From: Heracleum sosnowskyi
Taxonomy: Eukaryota > Streptophyta > Magnoliopsida > Apiales > Apiaceae
Assembly (NCBI GenBank): GCA_030848705.1
Contig: CM061243.1
Coordinates: forward strand, 10,193,044-10,257,043
Direction of reading: 5' to 3'
DNA length: 64,000 nt
Both the position numbers and the translations under genes were made by a program. The notes below the pieces were generated by a model. It saw nothing but the letters and a program-made list of their open reading frames with translations. It did not search any database and had not been told where the DNA came from. Within the stretch, counting starts at the first letter, position 1. Each line of letters starts with the position of its first letter. This document shows positions 14,376 through 27,136 of this stretch, in pieces.

Positions 14376-16105
14376 AGAACAGAGGTGCTTCGCCATGGAA
14401 CTTGACAGGAGACTGAGCTTAGATCTATTGTGCTGCTATTGATAATTATATGAATGTATTTTCTTTAAATTGCCTGTTACTTTAGATCTTACAAAATTAA
14501 AAAAATAATACAAAGTTGACATTAAATGTGATTGTTGTCACCCAAAATTGCATGTTTTGTTTTTGTACCCTAGGGTTGCAAATTTTGTATTTGTCAATTT
14601 TTTTTTTCCTTTGAAGAGCATATTTCAATGCTTTTATTTTATTTTATTCTGTAGACCTCTTCACATTTCTGTTCCCCCTTTTTTTTCATGCCCAAGATTT
14701 TGGAAATACCAGGAATACCAAATTAGATGTAAAATTAGTTCGCGGAACCTTACGTGGCAAGTTTTAGTTGGTTATATTTAGCAAAGAAAAGAACTCAATT
14801 AGATTTTTCAACCAGAACTTTAAAGTTATGTGTATAAACAGTTGCAAGAAAATATACTTGTAAATGATGTTTTGTGAAGTGCTAGATGTTGGCATGTTGC
14901 TAACTTGTAATATACTGTAATAGCATTTGATTTTAATGCTATCTAAATATGTAAGTACTACTCTGTCCATAAGTTATGGATTCAAGCAAGTTTTCAGGAT
15001 GGATAACTGTTATAAGCTGCTGCCTTCTTAGATTAGTTTGTGTAATTGTTTGAGTACAATTTTCAGGAGACATACCCTATAATTTGAGAGTACATTGGAT
15101 AGCTTAGTTATGTGCAGGTTTGGGACCAATTATGTAGAGGTTGAACATCGACAGTGTCTTGTTTGTTGTGGAGTGTCGTTAAATGAAGCAATGACACTTA
15201 AAAGGTCGAGAGTTCAAATATTAGTAGAGCGCGGTTGCAGAGCACTTACAATTATGCAACCAACTATTTCCAGGGAAAAAGAAGAAAAGAAAGTCATTGT
15301 TGTGAACTGTATTGATATTAGTTCATAATGCATTATGTTCACAGCACTCTCAATCACAATTTTTCCAAAGGTAGAATGAAAATTTGTCAATGCAATCTTT
15401 TGAAGCTGTTGGTTTACACATTACAAATCTTTCAAAAGCTGATGCTTTGTTCAATCTTTCTATTGCTTTTCCTCAGGATGCTTAACAACCTAAAGGTAGC
15501 TGGTCCACTTAGCCTTTGTTACATATACAAAAGGATTGATAGGTCCATCCAAATTCCAAAATGAAGGTAGTGCTCTTATCTTCAAGTAAAGCAAACTTGT
15601 TTCTTTCTTTATTTTGTTCCATTGGCTTACCCTACAAACAAGTTGGGTGAGAATCAAACGGACCTGTTGGCTCATTTTAATTTCGTTTTCTGTCCCTCTG
15701 ATGTATACGAATCTCGTCAATTATATGACTAATCTCTCCAGTACACTAAATTAAATCATGTATACAACCATCAACTTGAGGCTGGCAAGATGATTATGTT
15801 GTGGATTCCAGTGATGTATACACAAAGTTGAATACATCATTTGGTTATCTTGCATCTTGCAGTTGGCACCATTTCAATCCGACGACGTTTTAACTTGTAA
15901 GCTTATTAGAAGCATAATATAACAAGCAGCCAAACTATATCTATACCATTGTGTATTGTTCAACTATCAGTTTAAAGCAAAGACAACTCGTTCGAAGTCT
16001 GATCCTTATGTTTCATCGCGTGTAGATGGCTTAACAAGAGTGTAAGCAATTATATTATGTTGTTGCTATGCTCATATAAGGTACCAAAATACTAGGGGCC
16101 GTTCC
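14376..16105. other. BCCP 3' flank and intergenic DNA
   Basis: The first few hundred bases are probably 3' UTR and terminator of BCCP. Near 15140-15240 a segment resembles a tRNA-derived SINE (a box-B-like GAGTTCAAAT at 15208-15217, box A poorly matched). Open frames here (15095-15720) show no domain. Confidence 0.4.
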
Positions 16106-16222
16106 GAACATGACTTGATAGCTTAGCAACCATATGAATTATCAGGTTAACACCTCAGATTTGTGTAGACATGACTTGATACTTGATAGCTTAGCAACCA
16201 TATGATTTATCAGGTTAACACC
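16106..16222. repeat. Tandem copies of a motif also found downstream of the second thaumatin gene
   Basis: Two copies of CTTGATAGCTTAGCAACCAT followed by ATGA(A/T)TTATCAGGTTAACACC lie at 16115-16153 and 16182-16222. A third, diverged copy lies at 21034-21070. Each set sits about 0.5-0.8 kb beyond the stop codon of a thaumatin-like gene on the minus strand. Confidence 0.7.
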
Positions 16223-16720
16223 ATTTGTGTTGCCTCTTCTTTTTAACTTTACCTAAGAAATGCATTTAAAAAACATCTACTAACCAAGAATGTCTAAGTA
16301 GCAAGAACTATGCTCCATGCTTGTTGCAAGATGTCAATTTCATAATGCAAAATGTGGTAACTTAAAAAGTCAAGCATCTCTGCATCAAAATCATCTTTTG
16401 CATTTACCATGTGGCCTTTACACTTCATCTCAACTCATTAAGCACTTTTGCCTCAATTATCAAAATATATGTACTAATTAACTAACTGGATCACAAAAAG
16501 AAAATTCCACTTCCTGGGATAATCTTGAATAATGCTGTACTTTTAATCCTTTAATCATTCAAACCAAGAAGAAATTTGGTTTTATATGATCATTATACAC
16601 AAACAACATGTTTCTTACATTAATGTAATAAAAAACTTGCCTACATATAGCTAATTTCTACTCTAGCCAAGTCTCGCTACCAATTATCAATTTCTCTTTG
16701 GGATTGAAACACTACAGAGA

Positions 16721-18000
16721 CTACAAAAATTGCGTAAAAGTGAATGCGACAGATATAGCAGCAATAACAAATCCAACAAGTTGTGCAGCACCAAAACTAG
16801 TGTATGCTCTACTGGACTCTCCAGTTGCTAAGTTTGCTAACCATCCATCTGACAATGTTGTAGACTCTGTCCCGGATCCTGAACCCGTCCCTGACCCCTG
16901 ACTTGTATCTGGTGAATCTCTTGTAGCTTTTGAACTGCATAGTGATATAAATAGTTGGAAATTAGTCATAATTCACGTGCTAATTGATACATTACAAATG
17001 ACACTGGTAAGTTGATTCTTAAATTAGCCTTGTACATACCACTCTTTTCCTAGGAAGAGGAGGGCGAGTGTCCAAGTTTTAGTGAATTATGTTATACTCA
17101 TGTTCGGATTGAGAGATTAAAGTTCAATGAAGATATGAGTTTGTGAGTACTTAATTTGCAATTGAAATTTATCAAAAAATGATGTAAAAATGGATTTACC
17201 TTGGGTTGGTTGGACAAAATGTCATGATATAGTCCGCGTCTGTACATGTAAATGTACTTGTTTTATCATCATATGCGTAGCTATACGATCTTGGACACGC
17301 ACTCTTGAATATTTGCGAGTAAACAGAAGGTGAACACGCTGTAGGCGAATTGAACTCGCCTTTACAGCAGTACTCAGGGGTGGCAAAGGCAGTGCAAGCA
17401 CTATTACAAGCACTTCCACCCTCCACCTTCAGCTCAGCAGGACACCTCAGGTTCAAATCTTCAATGCAACCAGTGGATGCACATGGACCAGACCCTCCGC
17501 TCACCTCAACCAGCATTTGTATGTTGTAACCATCAACAAGGCTCACATCATAAAAATCCTGGCTACCTGACCCGAGTGTGAACTCAGCTAGTGTAGCTGG
17601 TGGTGTGGCTCCTGCGCCATTACACTCAACTTGGCCTGAACCACAGTCTGCAGTTGTGCATGAGCCCTGACCCGACGCGTCAAAGTTGCAGCCAGTTCGG
17701 CCCCAGAACCGGCCTGACCAACCCGCTGGAGCTTGGAAAGACTGAGAGGTTCCCTTGGCTAGCTCAAACCCCGTGGTACCCAAACTTGGACTGCCTAATA
17801 TTCCTGGCCACACTGTGTAGTCACACTTATTAACAAATGTGAATGTGGTACACGAAACACCTACACCATTACATAAAAAACATGTCACTTCCAATATAAT
17901 TATAAAAAGTATTCCAATATGAATGAACAGTCGTTTTTAACATACCTTTAAGAATGATGAGCAAAGAAAGACTCATGATCAACTTCAGAATTTGTGCCAT
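16721..18000 (-). CDS. Thaumatin-like protein (PR5 family) with GPI-type tail, gene 1
   Basis: Secreted PR5/thaumatin-family protein, probably held at the cell surface by a GPI anchor. Three minus-strand exons: 17946-18000 (signal peptide, starts MAQILKLIMSL), 17200-17860 (thaumatin domain) and 16721-16934 (tail), giving 309 residues. Introns fall after codon position 1 and position 2, as in gene 2. The thaumatin signature GQGSCTTADCGSGQVEC is present, with 16 conserved cysteines plus one near the signal cleavage site. The acidic-cleft residues are visible in GRFWGR, AEFTL and DFYDVSLVDGYN. After FCPTNP comes a Ser/Gly/Thr-rich spacer and a C-terminal hydrophobic segment (LVGFVIAAISVAFTFTQFL), as expected of a GPI signal. 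A TATA-like TATATAAA lies at 18177-18170. Antifungal or glucan-binding activity is known for the family, not shown here. Confidence 0.93.
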
Positions 18001-18169
18001 TAGTGAGGAATCTGTTGCAAATAAATCAAGTTGTTCTGTTTTCTCTGTGTGTGTGTGAAATGTGTTTTGTTCTCTTAAGTGTTGAAAGTTGAAAGAAAAC
18101 TAAAGAGAAGCAGTTTCAGAGCAATGAGTGGTAGTAAAAGGGAGTTGTAGTTTTGTGCAGAGGCTGCTA

Positions 18170-18177
18170 TTTATATA
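18170..18177 (-). promoter_or_regulatory. TATA box of thaumatin-like gene 1
   Basis: TATATAAA on the minus strand, 170 bp upstream of the start codon, inside TTGTATATAAATAGC. This spacing leaves a 5' UTR of roughly 130-140 bases, typical of a plant TATA promoter. Confidence 0.55.
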
Positions 18178-18199
18178 CAAAATTCAGAGAAGAAATAGA

Positions 18200-21030
18200 C
18201 AAGTGTTAGCATAAAAAATACTAGAGAAATCTATAGTGCTATTCTTGTCTACGTTTTCTCTTTGAATTATGATGAGTACAATAAAAACGTGGCAAAAAGT
18301 TCTTTGCAATTATAATATTATTGCCATTTCTTTTTTGACAATTGTATGCCATGCATACAACTCCGTCCTTCCCATGGAGTTATATACTGTACATCGGGTT
18401 CGAACACGGAAACCAAGAAAATATATAAACAAGAAAATAGTGAGTGTAATAGTGTTTAAAATTATCATAGAATAATGTTTTATATTATTAAAAATTACTA
18501 TTTTTGAAATGTATAAAAATAAGAAGAACATTCAAAATGAAAAATGTATAGAAATAGATGGGACACAGAAAGCAAAGCATATGATTATTATGTGATGATA
18601 GCCAAGAGTTCAAGACCGAAGATGACTGCAGTGACATACATATGTTTTGTATTCTTTAGCAAACAGATAAGTACTACATGCATGGAGCGGTGTAATTTAT
18701 CTCGTTATTGTGGTTGTTTTTCGGGGTTTTTCAGAAACACCCCAGTTTGGAATTTATTTTACAAAAAATATTATTTTTAAAAATATTTTGCTAAAATATT
18801 GACATTTTGAAAATATTTACAAAGGATCGTATGCAACTTTTGTATCATATTTGCAATTGATATCAACTAAAATCAACCACAAATATAAATTATAAATTTT
18901 TTAATAATTAGAATCACTTTTGATTACACAATATGTTACTTAACAACTTGTACTCGTGAACCAAAAGCAACCCCAAATAAACCAAAAACAACTTCGATTA
19001 TTTTCTCAGAAAAACGTAAAAACAAGTTGCATTTTGTTGTTTTAGCTGTACACCGTATTTTTGTAAATATTTTTAGAAGATGGTAAAATTGTAAAAAATA
19101 TTTTTTTAAAAAATAGTATTTTTGATAATTAATTTCTCTTGTTTTTTTTAAATCAAACTTAGGTGTAGATAATATTAATATTTTGGCATATTTAAAAAAT
19201 ATTTTTTAAAAGTACCTTTCAATCTTTTTGTTAAGTGAAAACTAAGTTTGGAGTTTATAATAAAATAAAAGAAATCTATATAAAAGTAATACTATATAGA
19301 GAAATTTAATATTTTTAATATTTACATAGTCACTATCATTGATCATATACTCCATCTCCCTCTCATTTATTTACACTTTCCTTTTTGGTACGTTCCTCTC
19401 ATTTTTTACATACCAAAAATAGTAACATTTTACAATATTAAAATTCAATCACATTCACTACTTTTCTCCACTATACCTACTTTATACCTATTTTATACAT
19501 TAAATATTGATTGGTCCCACCACTTTACTCATTTTTATTACTTTTCCCTATTAATTTACACTTTTTCTTAACATCAGTGTATATTCCAAAGGAGCGGAAC
19601 ACGTGTCCTAGGATTATCACAAGTCTTTTACTCGTTTTTTTAAAGTCTTTGAGAAGAATAATTTGGATGAATTATTGTGGGAAAAAGGAAGGATCTCATT
19701 CTCACACTCTCGCGGTCTCGCCATCACTATACTACATCTCTCGTTGTCGTTTAATGTCAAACGGCAACTAATAATTTGGCAATCAAAAGTAATATATAAA
19801 AATATTAATGTTTATATCAAAGAAAAATGTAGTCATAATAAATTTTTTGCGTGTTGTAAACGATTTTTTTTGGACATCACTTTAATCGATTGACATAAAT
19901 TCGAGGTTTTCTTTCCCGATCACTACAATATTGAATTTATTCATCTAAATATTAAATTAAGTTTCATTTGCCATATTTCTATGTTTAGGGCCAACATTCA
20001 CTTGCTTTTGTAGAGATGATTGTCTCAAATTCTAGCTTCTTGTTTGCTTCCTCATTTTTAAAATTCTAAACTATAAAGGAAACCAAGTGCACACTACCAT
20101 CTTCCTATTCCAACTTTATGTCTTCAATCTCATTATTTTGTTTCTATATTTCTCCATTTTTATAATTTATAAAAAGCTCAATTCTACTTTTCAACTTTTT
20201 TTCTCTTGTTTCTCGTGATTACACACTATAAATCTTACTATTGTTACTATTATTTTTTGAAATAATCAATCATCTTAATTTAAATATTTTAAAAAATAAG
20301 ATGAAATAACTTAACTGATATCTAATTCTTACTTAGCCTCCGATATATTAGTACAAATATTCATTTGTAAGATATATAAATCTAAATTCTCAAAAATGAA
20401 AGTATATTTACATACTTGTTAATGCGCTTATATGTATCTCATAATAGAGAGTGAGAGTTTTAATAATAGAAAACTTATTTTTCAGTAAAACAAGTAGAAA
20501 TCTCATTCACAAAATATTGACCATTCATTCAGAAATATTACTCTAAATTGTTTATTTAGTGCTAATATGACTCCCATCGACATCTTCAATTCGTTTAAAG
20601 TGAAATTACATGGACAGGAATTTTCAACACTTTATTTTCTGTACCTTTTCGGCAGATGTCAATACGTCACGGATATAGTTGTGTTTTTGCCTAACTTTTG
20701 CATCATACAATTATACAAACATAAACACTTTTTTTTTTTGCTAATTACAAATATAAACACTTTAATTAGCATAAAAGAAAATTATTGTGAGTTAGGCACT
20801 TTCAAATTGGTTATTGCCATCAATTTTAACGAACTGAGTTGTGTGCTAATTTTCTTTAATTAGCATAATTTCATCACCGTTAGAGTTTTTAACGGAACTG
20901 ACGACCAATTTGAAAGTTTTTAAGTACTTCGTGAGTTGACTGAAAGTTTTTTTAACTAGGTGACTTAATTGCAAGTTATTATCAACTACAATAATGAATT
21001 AGCCATTTAACCCAAAAGAGAATTAGACAA
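18200..21030. other. Intergenic DNA with a possible MITE fragment
   Basis: Mostly AT-rich DNA without a recognisable gene. Around 19348-19590 the sequence TACTCCATCTCCCTCTCATT with TTTACACTTTCC resembles one end of a Stowaway-like MITE, but no matching opposite end was found. Confidence 0.35.
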
Positions 21031-21033
21031 TCC

Positions 21034-21070
21034 TAACATGGCTTGATATCTTACCAACCATATGAATTAT
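21034..21070. repeat. Third copy of the thaumatin-downstream motif
   Basis: AACATGGCTTGATATCTTAC followed by CAACCATATGAATTAT differs from the copy at 16107-16143 at only about three of 36 positions. It lies about 740 bp beyond the stop of thaumatin-like gene 2. Confidence 0.6.
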
Positions 21071-21808
21071 TATATTTTAGATTTATAGATGCATATCTTT
21101 TTATTGAAATTGAGATTAAAATTAGGTATTAAGCCGACAATTCTGTTTTCATTTTTATCGATATCTTAATAAATCAGAAAATTAATTATTTTAGCTATTT
21201 TTCTAAAATGATTCAAAATTAAACTGATTCTAGGATTTTGGGTTTTTATGTATTCTGTCAGGAATTTTAAGATTGACCAAGTGGACTATCACAAAAGCAT
21301 CCATTCATCGTATATCTGGAAATTTTAAACTTTGATTGTTTGACGATTGCCACGGAAAAATTGAAAGAATATAACACTGGGCCTCTAAACAGCCCAATCC
21401 TTCTGCAGAAGTAACTGTATTGTGTATTCTTTCTAAGTTGGGCTGTCTCCAAAACACTGATAGAAATTTAAGATGCAACTTGCAGGACTATCTGTTCATT
21501 TTGGTTTAACTTATTTTATTCCATAACAAAAAGAAATTAAATTTCAGTGTTGTAAATGGCCCATTAAATTAAAGGACCAGCTTTTGCCAATCTCTGTCAA
21601 TCCACAATGTAATCCAGGCCCAGCTCATCTTAGGCAATATATTTAGCCTATATATACAACACATCTATCCAATTCTATATTGCTAACCAAAATTGTAAAT
21701 AAAAATCTCTAGCAAAACTCATAACCCTAACTTGTATCCCAACCCCTAAACTTATACTCCTAATCACATCCCAAAATTCTGAAACATACAACTTATATGC
21801 AGAAATAT

Positions 21809-23045
21809 TTAACTAGATAGAAAGTATAAGATACTAAAACTAGCCATCAACGCCACAGCAACGGTTGATTCCGAAGTTGAACCTTTATTTGGATCTGCTG
21901 GAACTTGCTTCCCCTCCGATGGACTTCCCCTGCAAAGAATATGGTAGACTTCTTAAAATTTGAAACAAAGACTATGAATAATATAATGCAATTAATACAA
22001 CTATTAAGGAGTAAATTAACACGTACACTATCTTTACTTATTTATATCTAATTTTAAACTATTAAGGAGTAATTGCAACAAAATCAAGATAAAGTTTAAT
22101 TACAGTTAGGGTTTAAAAACTTTTATATATACATGCAAATTATAGTTATAGAATTACCTGACGGTGGAAGAATGACAGAAGGTAATAACGTATTCCGACG
22201 CGCCGCCACAAGTAAAAGTACTACTACCATCATCATAAGCATAGCTATAAGCTTGTGGACACACACTTTTAAAATACTGCGAGTACGTACTAGGCCCGCA
22301 TGTGTCCGGTGTATTGTACGCGCCACTACAGCAATACTTCGGATCCCCAAACGCCTCACACGCGCTCTTACAAGCCACGGTCCCGTTTGTTCCCACAACC
22401 GCTAACTCTTTAGGGCACGCGGCATTCAAGTCAGTTGCGCATTCAATAGCCATGCAATTCCCAAACTTACCGCCTTTTGGTTCCACTGTTATGGGAACAT
22501 TGTAGCCGTCTACGAGGCTGACGTCATAGAAGTCCAGTCCGCCGCCACCGTTGAGTGTGAACTCGGCTAGTGAAGCCGGGGGAGTGGCTCCGGAGCCAGC
22601 GCATTCGAGTTTTCCGGAGCCACAATCCGCTGTTTCGCAAGTGAATTTACCTGTGGAGTCGAGTGAACAGGATGTGCGGGCCCACAGACGGCCGGACCAT
22701 GAGGTGGGGATAGAGATGGAATTCGACTGGCCGGGTTGAAGGGCGAAACCGGTGGTTGGAAGTTGAGAAGTTCCGGCAGCGGAGAGTAAGCCGGGCCAAA
22801 TAGGGTACGCGCATTGATTTATTAACGTGAATGTTGTTGCAGCGTATGCACCTGCATGCAATAATCAAAAAAATAATATAAGTATAAATTAGACATAATT
22901 GCTTCGTTCGAGATTGTAATACTTTATAGTGTAAAATACACAAACTCGAAAATACAATTAGACGATGAGAGTGTATATAATTACCTGCGGTAAGAATCAG
23001 ACATATGGAAGAGAGGAAGGGAAAAATAACACGAAATTTAGCCAT
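21809..23045 (-). CDS. Thaumatin-like protein (PR5 family) with GPI-type tail, gene 2
   Basis: Paralogue of the gene at 16721-18000, same strand and structure. Exons: 22985-23045 (signal peptide, MAKFRVIFPFLSSICLILTA), 22158-22851 (thaumatin domain), 21809-21929 (tail), giving 291 residues. Both introns are at the same phases (1 and 2) as in gene 1. The signature GKFTCETADCGSGKLEC and all 16 cysteines are present, as are the acidic-cleft positions in AEFTL and DFYDVSLVDGYN. The last exon encodes a short Ser/Pro/Lys spacer and a hydrophobic end (VAVALMASFSILYFLSS), a plausible GPI signal. The thaumatin exon is clearly more GC-rich than its surroundings, which preserves several shadow frames. 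An AT repeat (AATATATATAC on the minus strand, 23097-23087) may be the TATA box but is only about 45 bp from the ATG. Confidence 0.93.
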
Positions 23046-23299
23046 AGATTTAGTTATAATGACGATGAAAGATGGTCTCTGATGTGTGTATATATATTAG
23101 CAGGGGAGGAGAAATCGAGATAGTTTGTTTTGGTGATTTTGAAGAACAAAATCTTAGTTCCAAAAATTGCAATATATTTTTGGTTATATTACATGTTAAG
23201 TATGCAAATTTTATATCTGAAATATGTAGATTACCATATATACTGTAATTAGGTCATTCGGGAAAAGAGAAGAAATAGTTTATTTTATTAGAGGAAAGT

Positions 23300-23904
23300 A
23301 GACCGGCAATAAACCGTGTCGTGTACTTGAATGTAAAACCTATATCCGATCTGTTTTGAATTCGTGTACTAAATTTGAAACACATATTCAATTCAAAACG
23401 TGTCGTGTACTTTACGTGTGGTATTCGTGTACATTAAAAAAATTATAAATTTAATTTAATTAAAATTTATATATTATAAAACTATTTTAATTGTGTAAAT
23501 TTTTATGAAATGTGTATTAAATATGTATTACATACAATTTTACAAAAATTTGTAAATATAACTTATATATATAAATGTATACTTCTTATATATAAATGTA
23601 TAACTTACTGCCAATTAGTCGTGAAACTTTTATTTATTGTTCATATGTAATTGCTTATATATTTTCTAAATATGCAATACTATAAATAATATATATTTTT
23701 AAAATTATTTATTTCCTTCATTAATTTGCGTACTTTCGTTTCGTGTCGTGTACCTGTTATGAAAACACAAACCCGACACTAATTATATTCGTGTTTTTTC
23801 ATGTTCATGTACATTCGTGTTCGTGTACCAAATTTTTGCACTCAAACACTAATTATCCGTGTCGTGTTCGTGTTCACGTGTCGTATACCAAATTGTCAGG
23901 TCTA
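23300..23904. mobile_element. hAT-type MITE rich in CGTGTCGTGT motifs
   Basis: A perfect 8-bp direct repeat AGGAAAGT flanks the element (23292-23299 and 23905-23912). The ends are short imperfect inverted repeats: AGACCGGCAATAAA on the left, TAGACCTGACAA on the right read inverted, offset by one base. Subterminal regions carry many CGTGTCGTGTAC-like repeats, and the middle is AT-rich. No transposase is encoded. The 8-bp duplication suggests the hAT superfamily. Confidence 0.65.
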
Positions 23905-24055
23905 AGGAAAGTCCATATATGCATCATGCATTCTTCAGGTACATTGGTGTTTTACGTATAAAATAAAATAAAATTATTATTGGTAATTTTTACAAAAAGA
24001 TAAGTATGGTTTTTAATTTTATTTTCTATATCAGAAGTCCCCTTTATATGTTTAT

Positions 24056-24918
24056 CAATGTTCTAAAAGTCGGCGATTAGTTGGGATTAATCACCGATTA
24101 ATCGCTAAACGGCGGCCCACCCAACTGATTAAGCGAAAATTGGCTAAAAAAATCGTTTTTCTCAAAAAATGACTAAAACGGTCAAAAATCGGGCTGGACA
24201 GGAAAAAATGGTCAGAAATCGGTTATATTTAAAAAAATGAAAAAAAAATTGGAAAGCAAAATTTAACATTCATATTTAGCCCTAGTCTAAAAAATCGATC
24301 CCAAATTAATTGTCGTTGTTAGATAAGCTTCTGTTTGATTAAGTAGCTATTTGGTAAGTTCACCAACTAATTACTCTCTTTAACTTAGTATAATATTTTA
24401 TTTGCTTGAATTGTAGTATCATCAAAATCTCTAAGAGTGTTGCTCCCTCGTCTCACTCAAACTACTTATTTGTTTTTTGTTCTAAACTTTGACTAATTTT
24501 TAAAAAAATTTGACAAACATTTTTATGAATCTAAAATTTGTATGTTATAATAGATCATCTATATTTTCAAATAATATATTTTTCACTAATTAAATTTAAC
24601 ATATAATATATGTAATTTAAATTACAAAATCGATCAATTTAACCAAGAAAAGTCAAAGAAGCCAGTTTGAATGGGACGGAGGGAGTATTTAATTTTCAAT
24701 TTTGTTATCTCTCTCTTACTTTAAATCTATACAAATTTTATTAAATAGTTATCTAAGTCTAAAATATACATATAAATATTAATTATATTAAAAAAATATT
24801 AAATTAGTTCTGATTAATGATCCAATTAATCACTCTGATTAATTCTCGATTATCTGATTAATCTCTAGACCATAACTCTACCGATGAAGTCCGATTCCCG
24901 CTTTTTACAACACTTAAT
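24056..24918. mobile_element. MITE with GATTAATCGG-rich ends, containing a nested MITE
   Basis: The left end (ATGTTCTAAAAGTCGGCGAT) and the right end read inverted (AGTGTTGTAAAAAGCGGGAA) are related inverted repeats. Both ends are dense in GATTAATC motifs. A Stowaway-like element sits inside at 24443-24685. A half copy of the same family begins at 49703 (GTGTTGTAAAAAGCAGGAAT). Exact borders and target duplication were not resolved. Confidence 0.5.
24443..24685. mobile_element. Stowaway-like MITE
   Basis: Inverted ends: left CTCCCTCGTCTCACTCAAAC, right read inverted CTCCCTCCGTCCCATTCAAA. A TA follows at 24686-24687; the left counterpart reads TG, probably a mutated TA target. CTCCCTCCGTCC ends and TA targets are the mark of Stowaway/Tc1-mariner MITEs. 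About 243 bp, non-coding. Confidence 0.7.
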
Positions 24919-25059
24919 GTTAACCGATGTTGAGACATAAGGCATCTATAAATTTGGTAAATTTCACAATTATGTACAAGCTACTACTGGTTTACCACAA
25001 ACAACTGAACTCATGCACAAGCTGATTGTGTTAATACACCCCGCTCACAACCAAACATT

Positions 25060-25111
25060 ACACAGATGCCTCGCGAAATGAAGAGAGAGCATCAGAATCC
25101 AAATATGTCTA
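25060..25111 (-). pseudogene. Possible end of a coding exon cut by LTR insertion
   Basis: If the 25112-27599 LTR element is removed, leaving one target copy, the minus-strand frame from 27743-27600 continues through this stretch (ending SSFREASV) to a TAA at about 25066-25064. The protein is not recognised. See the partner entry at 27600-27743. Confidence 0.25.
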
Positions 25112-25574
25112 TGTTGTTGGAGGAATTTCGTAACAACATAAATTGAAGCTTGCTGAAATAACGAAATATGAAAATATAGGATTTAGGATTTTTGGATGTT
25201 TGGGGGCTGGACTTGGAAGGTGTCTCGATTTGTCTCAGATATCGGATCCCTTTGCCAAGATGTCTGCGTACCAATTTATATTGGATCAAGCCCACGCAGT
25301 TCTGTGCAATTGTGTTTATCCCTGAGAGACTTTAGGGATAAACTTTGTTAATGTGGTAAATTACCGATTTTATCTTGCATTATCTTGGCGTTGTGATATT
25401 TTCCTGATTTGAAGAATATCGTTTGGAGATATTTTTCGTTATTCGTTGATTGAGATTGATTCTTTCCTCGTTTCAGGGAGAGGATATTACTTAGTGTTTA
25501 AGTAATTAATTATTAATCTGAATTAATAATTATTAAACGGAGAAATTTGGATTATGCCAAAATATGGCATAACA
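25112..25574 (-). repeat. LTR of the non-autonomous element (3' LTR on the minus strand)
   Basis: 463 bp, TG...CA, aligned base for base with 27137-27599 apart from about 18 differences. Confidence 0.85.
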
Positions 25575-27136
25575 ACAAGCCCCCAGTTCTTCTGTGTAGC
25601 TTGCTGCAGTGGAGAACTAACAATCTTCGAGCTTCCAAATTTTTTTGATCGCTGAAACAGATGAAAATAGAAGGTCAGTAAATCAAATAGAGCATTAGGT
25701 GCCCGTAAATCGTACGATGATACAAGTAGTAGACCATGCGATGACCAAAATAGGATATATATTTTTGTCAAGGTTTCAAAAGTGCGAGTATAAGTAATAT
25801 CATTTTGAAATCCGTTGCGGTCTCATTGTCAAGTTAGGACCTTGGCGTTCTGTATATAGCCCGAATTGGCGTACACACTTTTCAAAAGTCATTGTCCACA
25901 TAAGGATGTGTATTCGTTCTTCCACGAGCCCCCGAGCCGAGACTTTAATAAGTCATGCTTTCAGCCTATATCATTTATGGTCCCACACGTTTTCCTACAA
26001 TCTCGTGGCATATCCGCATTTATTCCCGTGATTGTAGGAATGTCTTGTGCCAACCAAGAAATATCCATTTACCAATGGGTCTTCAATAATGTAATTTTAT
26101 CCCTGGACTCTCCTCTGAGAGTAGTAGGGTCTTCAATCCAGAGGGTCGCTGACTCCTTTCTAAGCATGTAGCAGTGCGAGACTTATAGCTTGCTCAACCT
26201 GTCCTACTTGACAATTTAAGTTCACAAGTTTGAAATATTTTTGACATATATGTATTATCGCGACGATATATGAAAAATATTTTGAACACAATCAAAAAAT
26301 AAGATAAATATGCCATCTAAGAATGTCGCGATATTTTTTTTCTTAAAAAATAATGTCATTTGTAAGAATTTTCTTCAAAAATTATGCATCTCGCATAAAT
26401 ATTTTTTCTTCGTAAATATGCAGCTCGTTCAATATTATAAAATATCCACAAAAAATAAAAATATCAAACGATATTTTCTAAAATATATACGCGAATCTCG
26501 CTATAATTTTACAAACACAAAAATATTACTCACACGAATTTTGAGTAATAAATATTTTTTATGTAAAAAACATTTTAAAATACAAATAAGTATGCATGCA
26601 TGATATAATATTTAATCAATATCTTTAAACTTGTAGAATAATTAAAAAATGAATTAAAAGACTTATCTTTATTAATTTTCAGGTTGTGTGCTATTCTGAT
26701 TTCCAAGGCACGTGCTTGCCACCTCCACTTCCACTCTGTGCTTGTTTTCTTCTTTTTATTCATTATCCACGAAGGTCCTCTTTTTATTTTTCCATTTTGA
26801 GTTTTTGACCAAGCTCCTGCTGTCTTGCTTGGGATCGTGCTATTTCCATTCTTTAAACACAAATTTCTTTTCGTGGGTCCCGAAAAAATCACCCACCATG
26901 TGTCTTGCTTTTTGATCCAATAAATCCACACCCTTCTTTTTCACCGTATTGAAGTCTTTTATTTTGTTTTCTGCTTGTGGTTCTTCATCCTTGCCATTTG
27001 ATGTCGCTATCTTGATTTTGCCGATATGCCTTTCAGTTATTTGTGTACGTACTGATACAACCCAAGTCCCGTGAAAATAATAAAAATTATTCATCCTTCA
27101 CGAATAATAAAATAGACCCCTCCTTCTAGCGCCAAT

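Noticed and set aside
22123..22739. Extra frames in thaumatin gene 2
   Set aside because: GC-rich exon leaves other frames open; only the minus frame with the thaumatin signature is real.
25523..26931. Several 80-118 codon frames inside the LTR element
   Set aside because: None shows gag, protease, RT or integrase motifs, and they are no longer than chance frames in this region.
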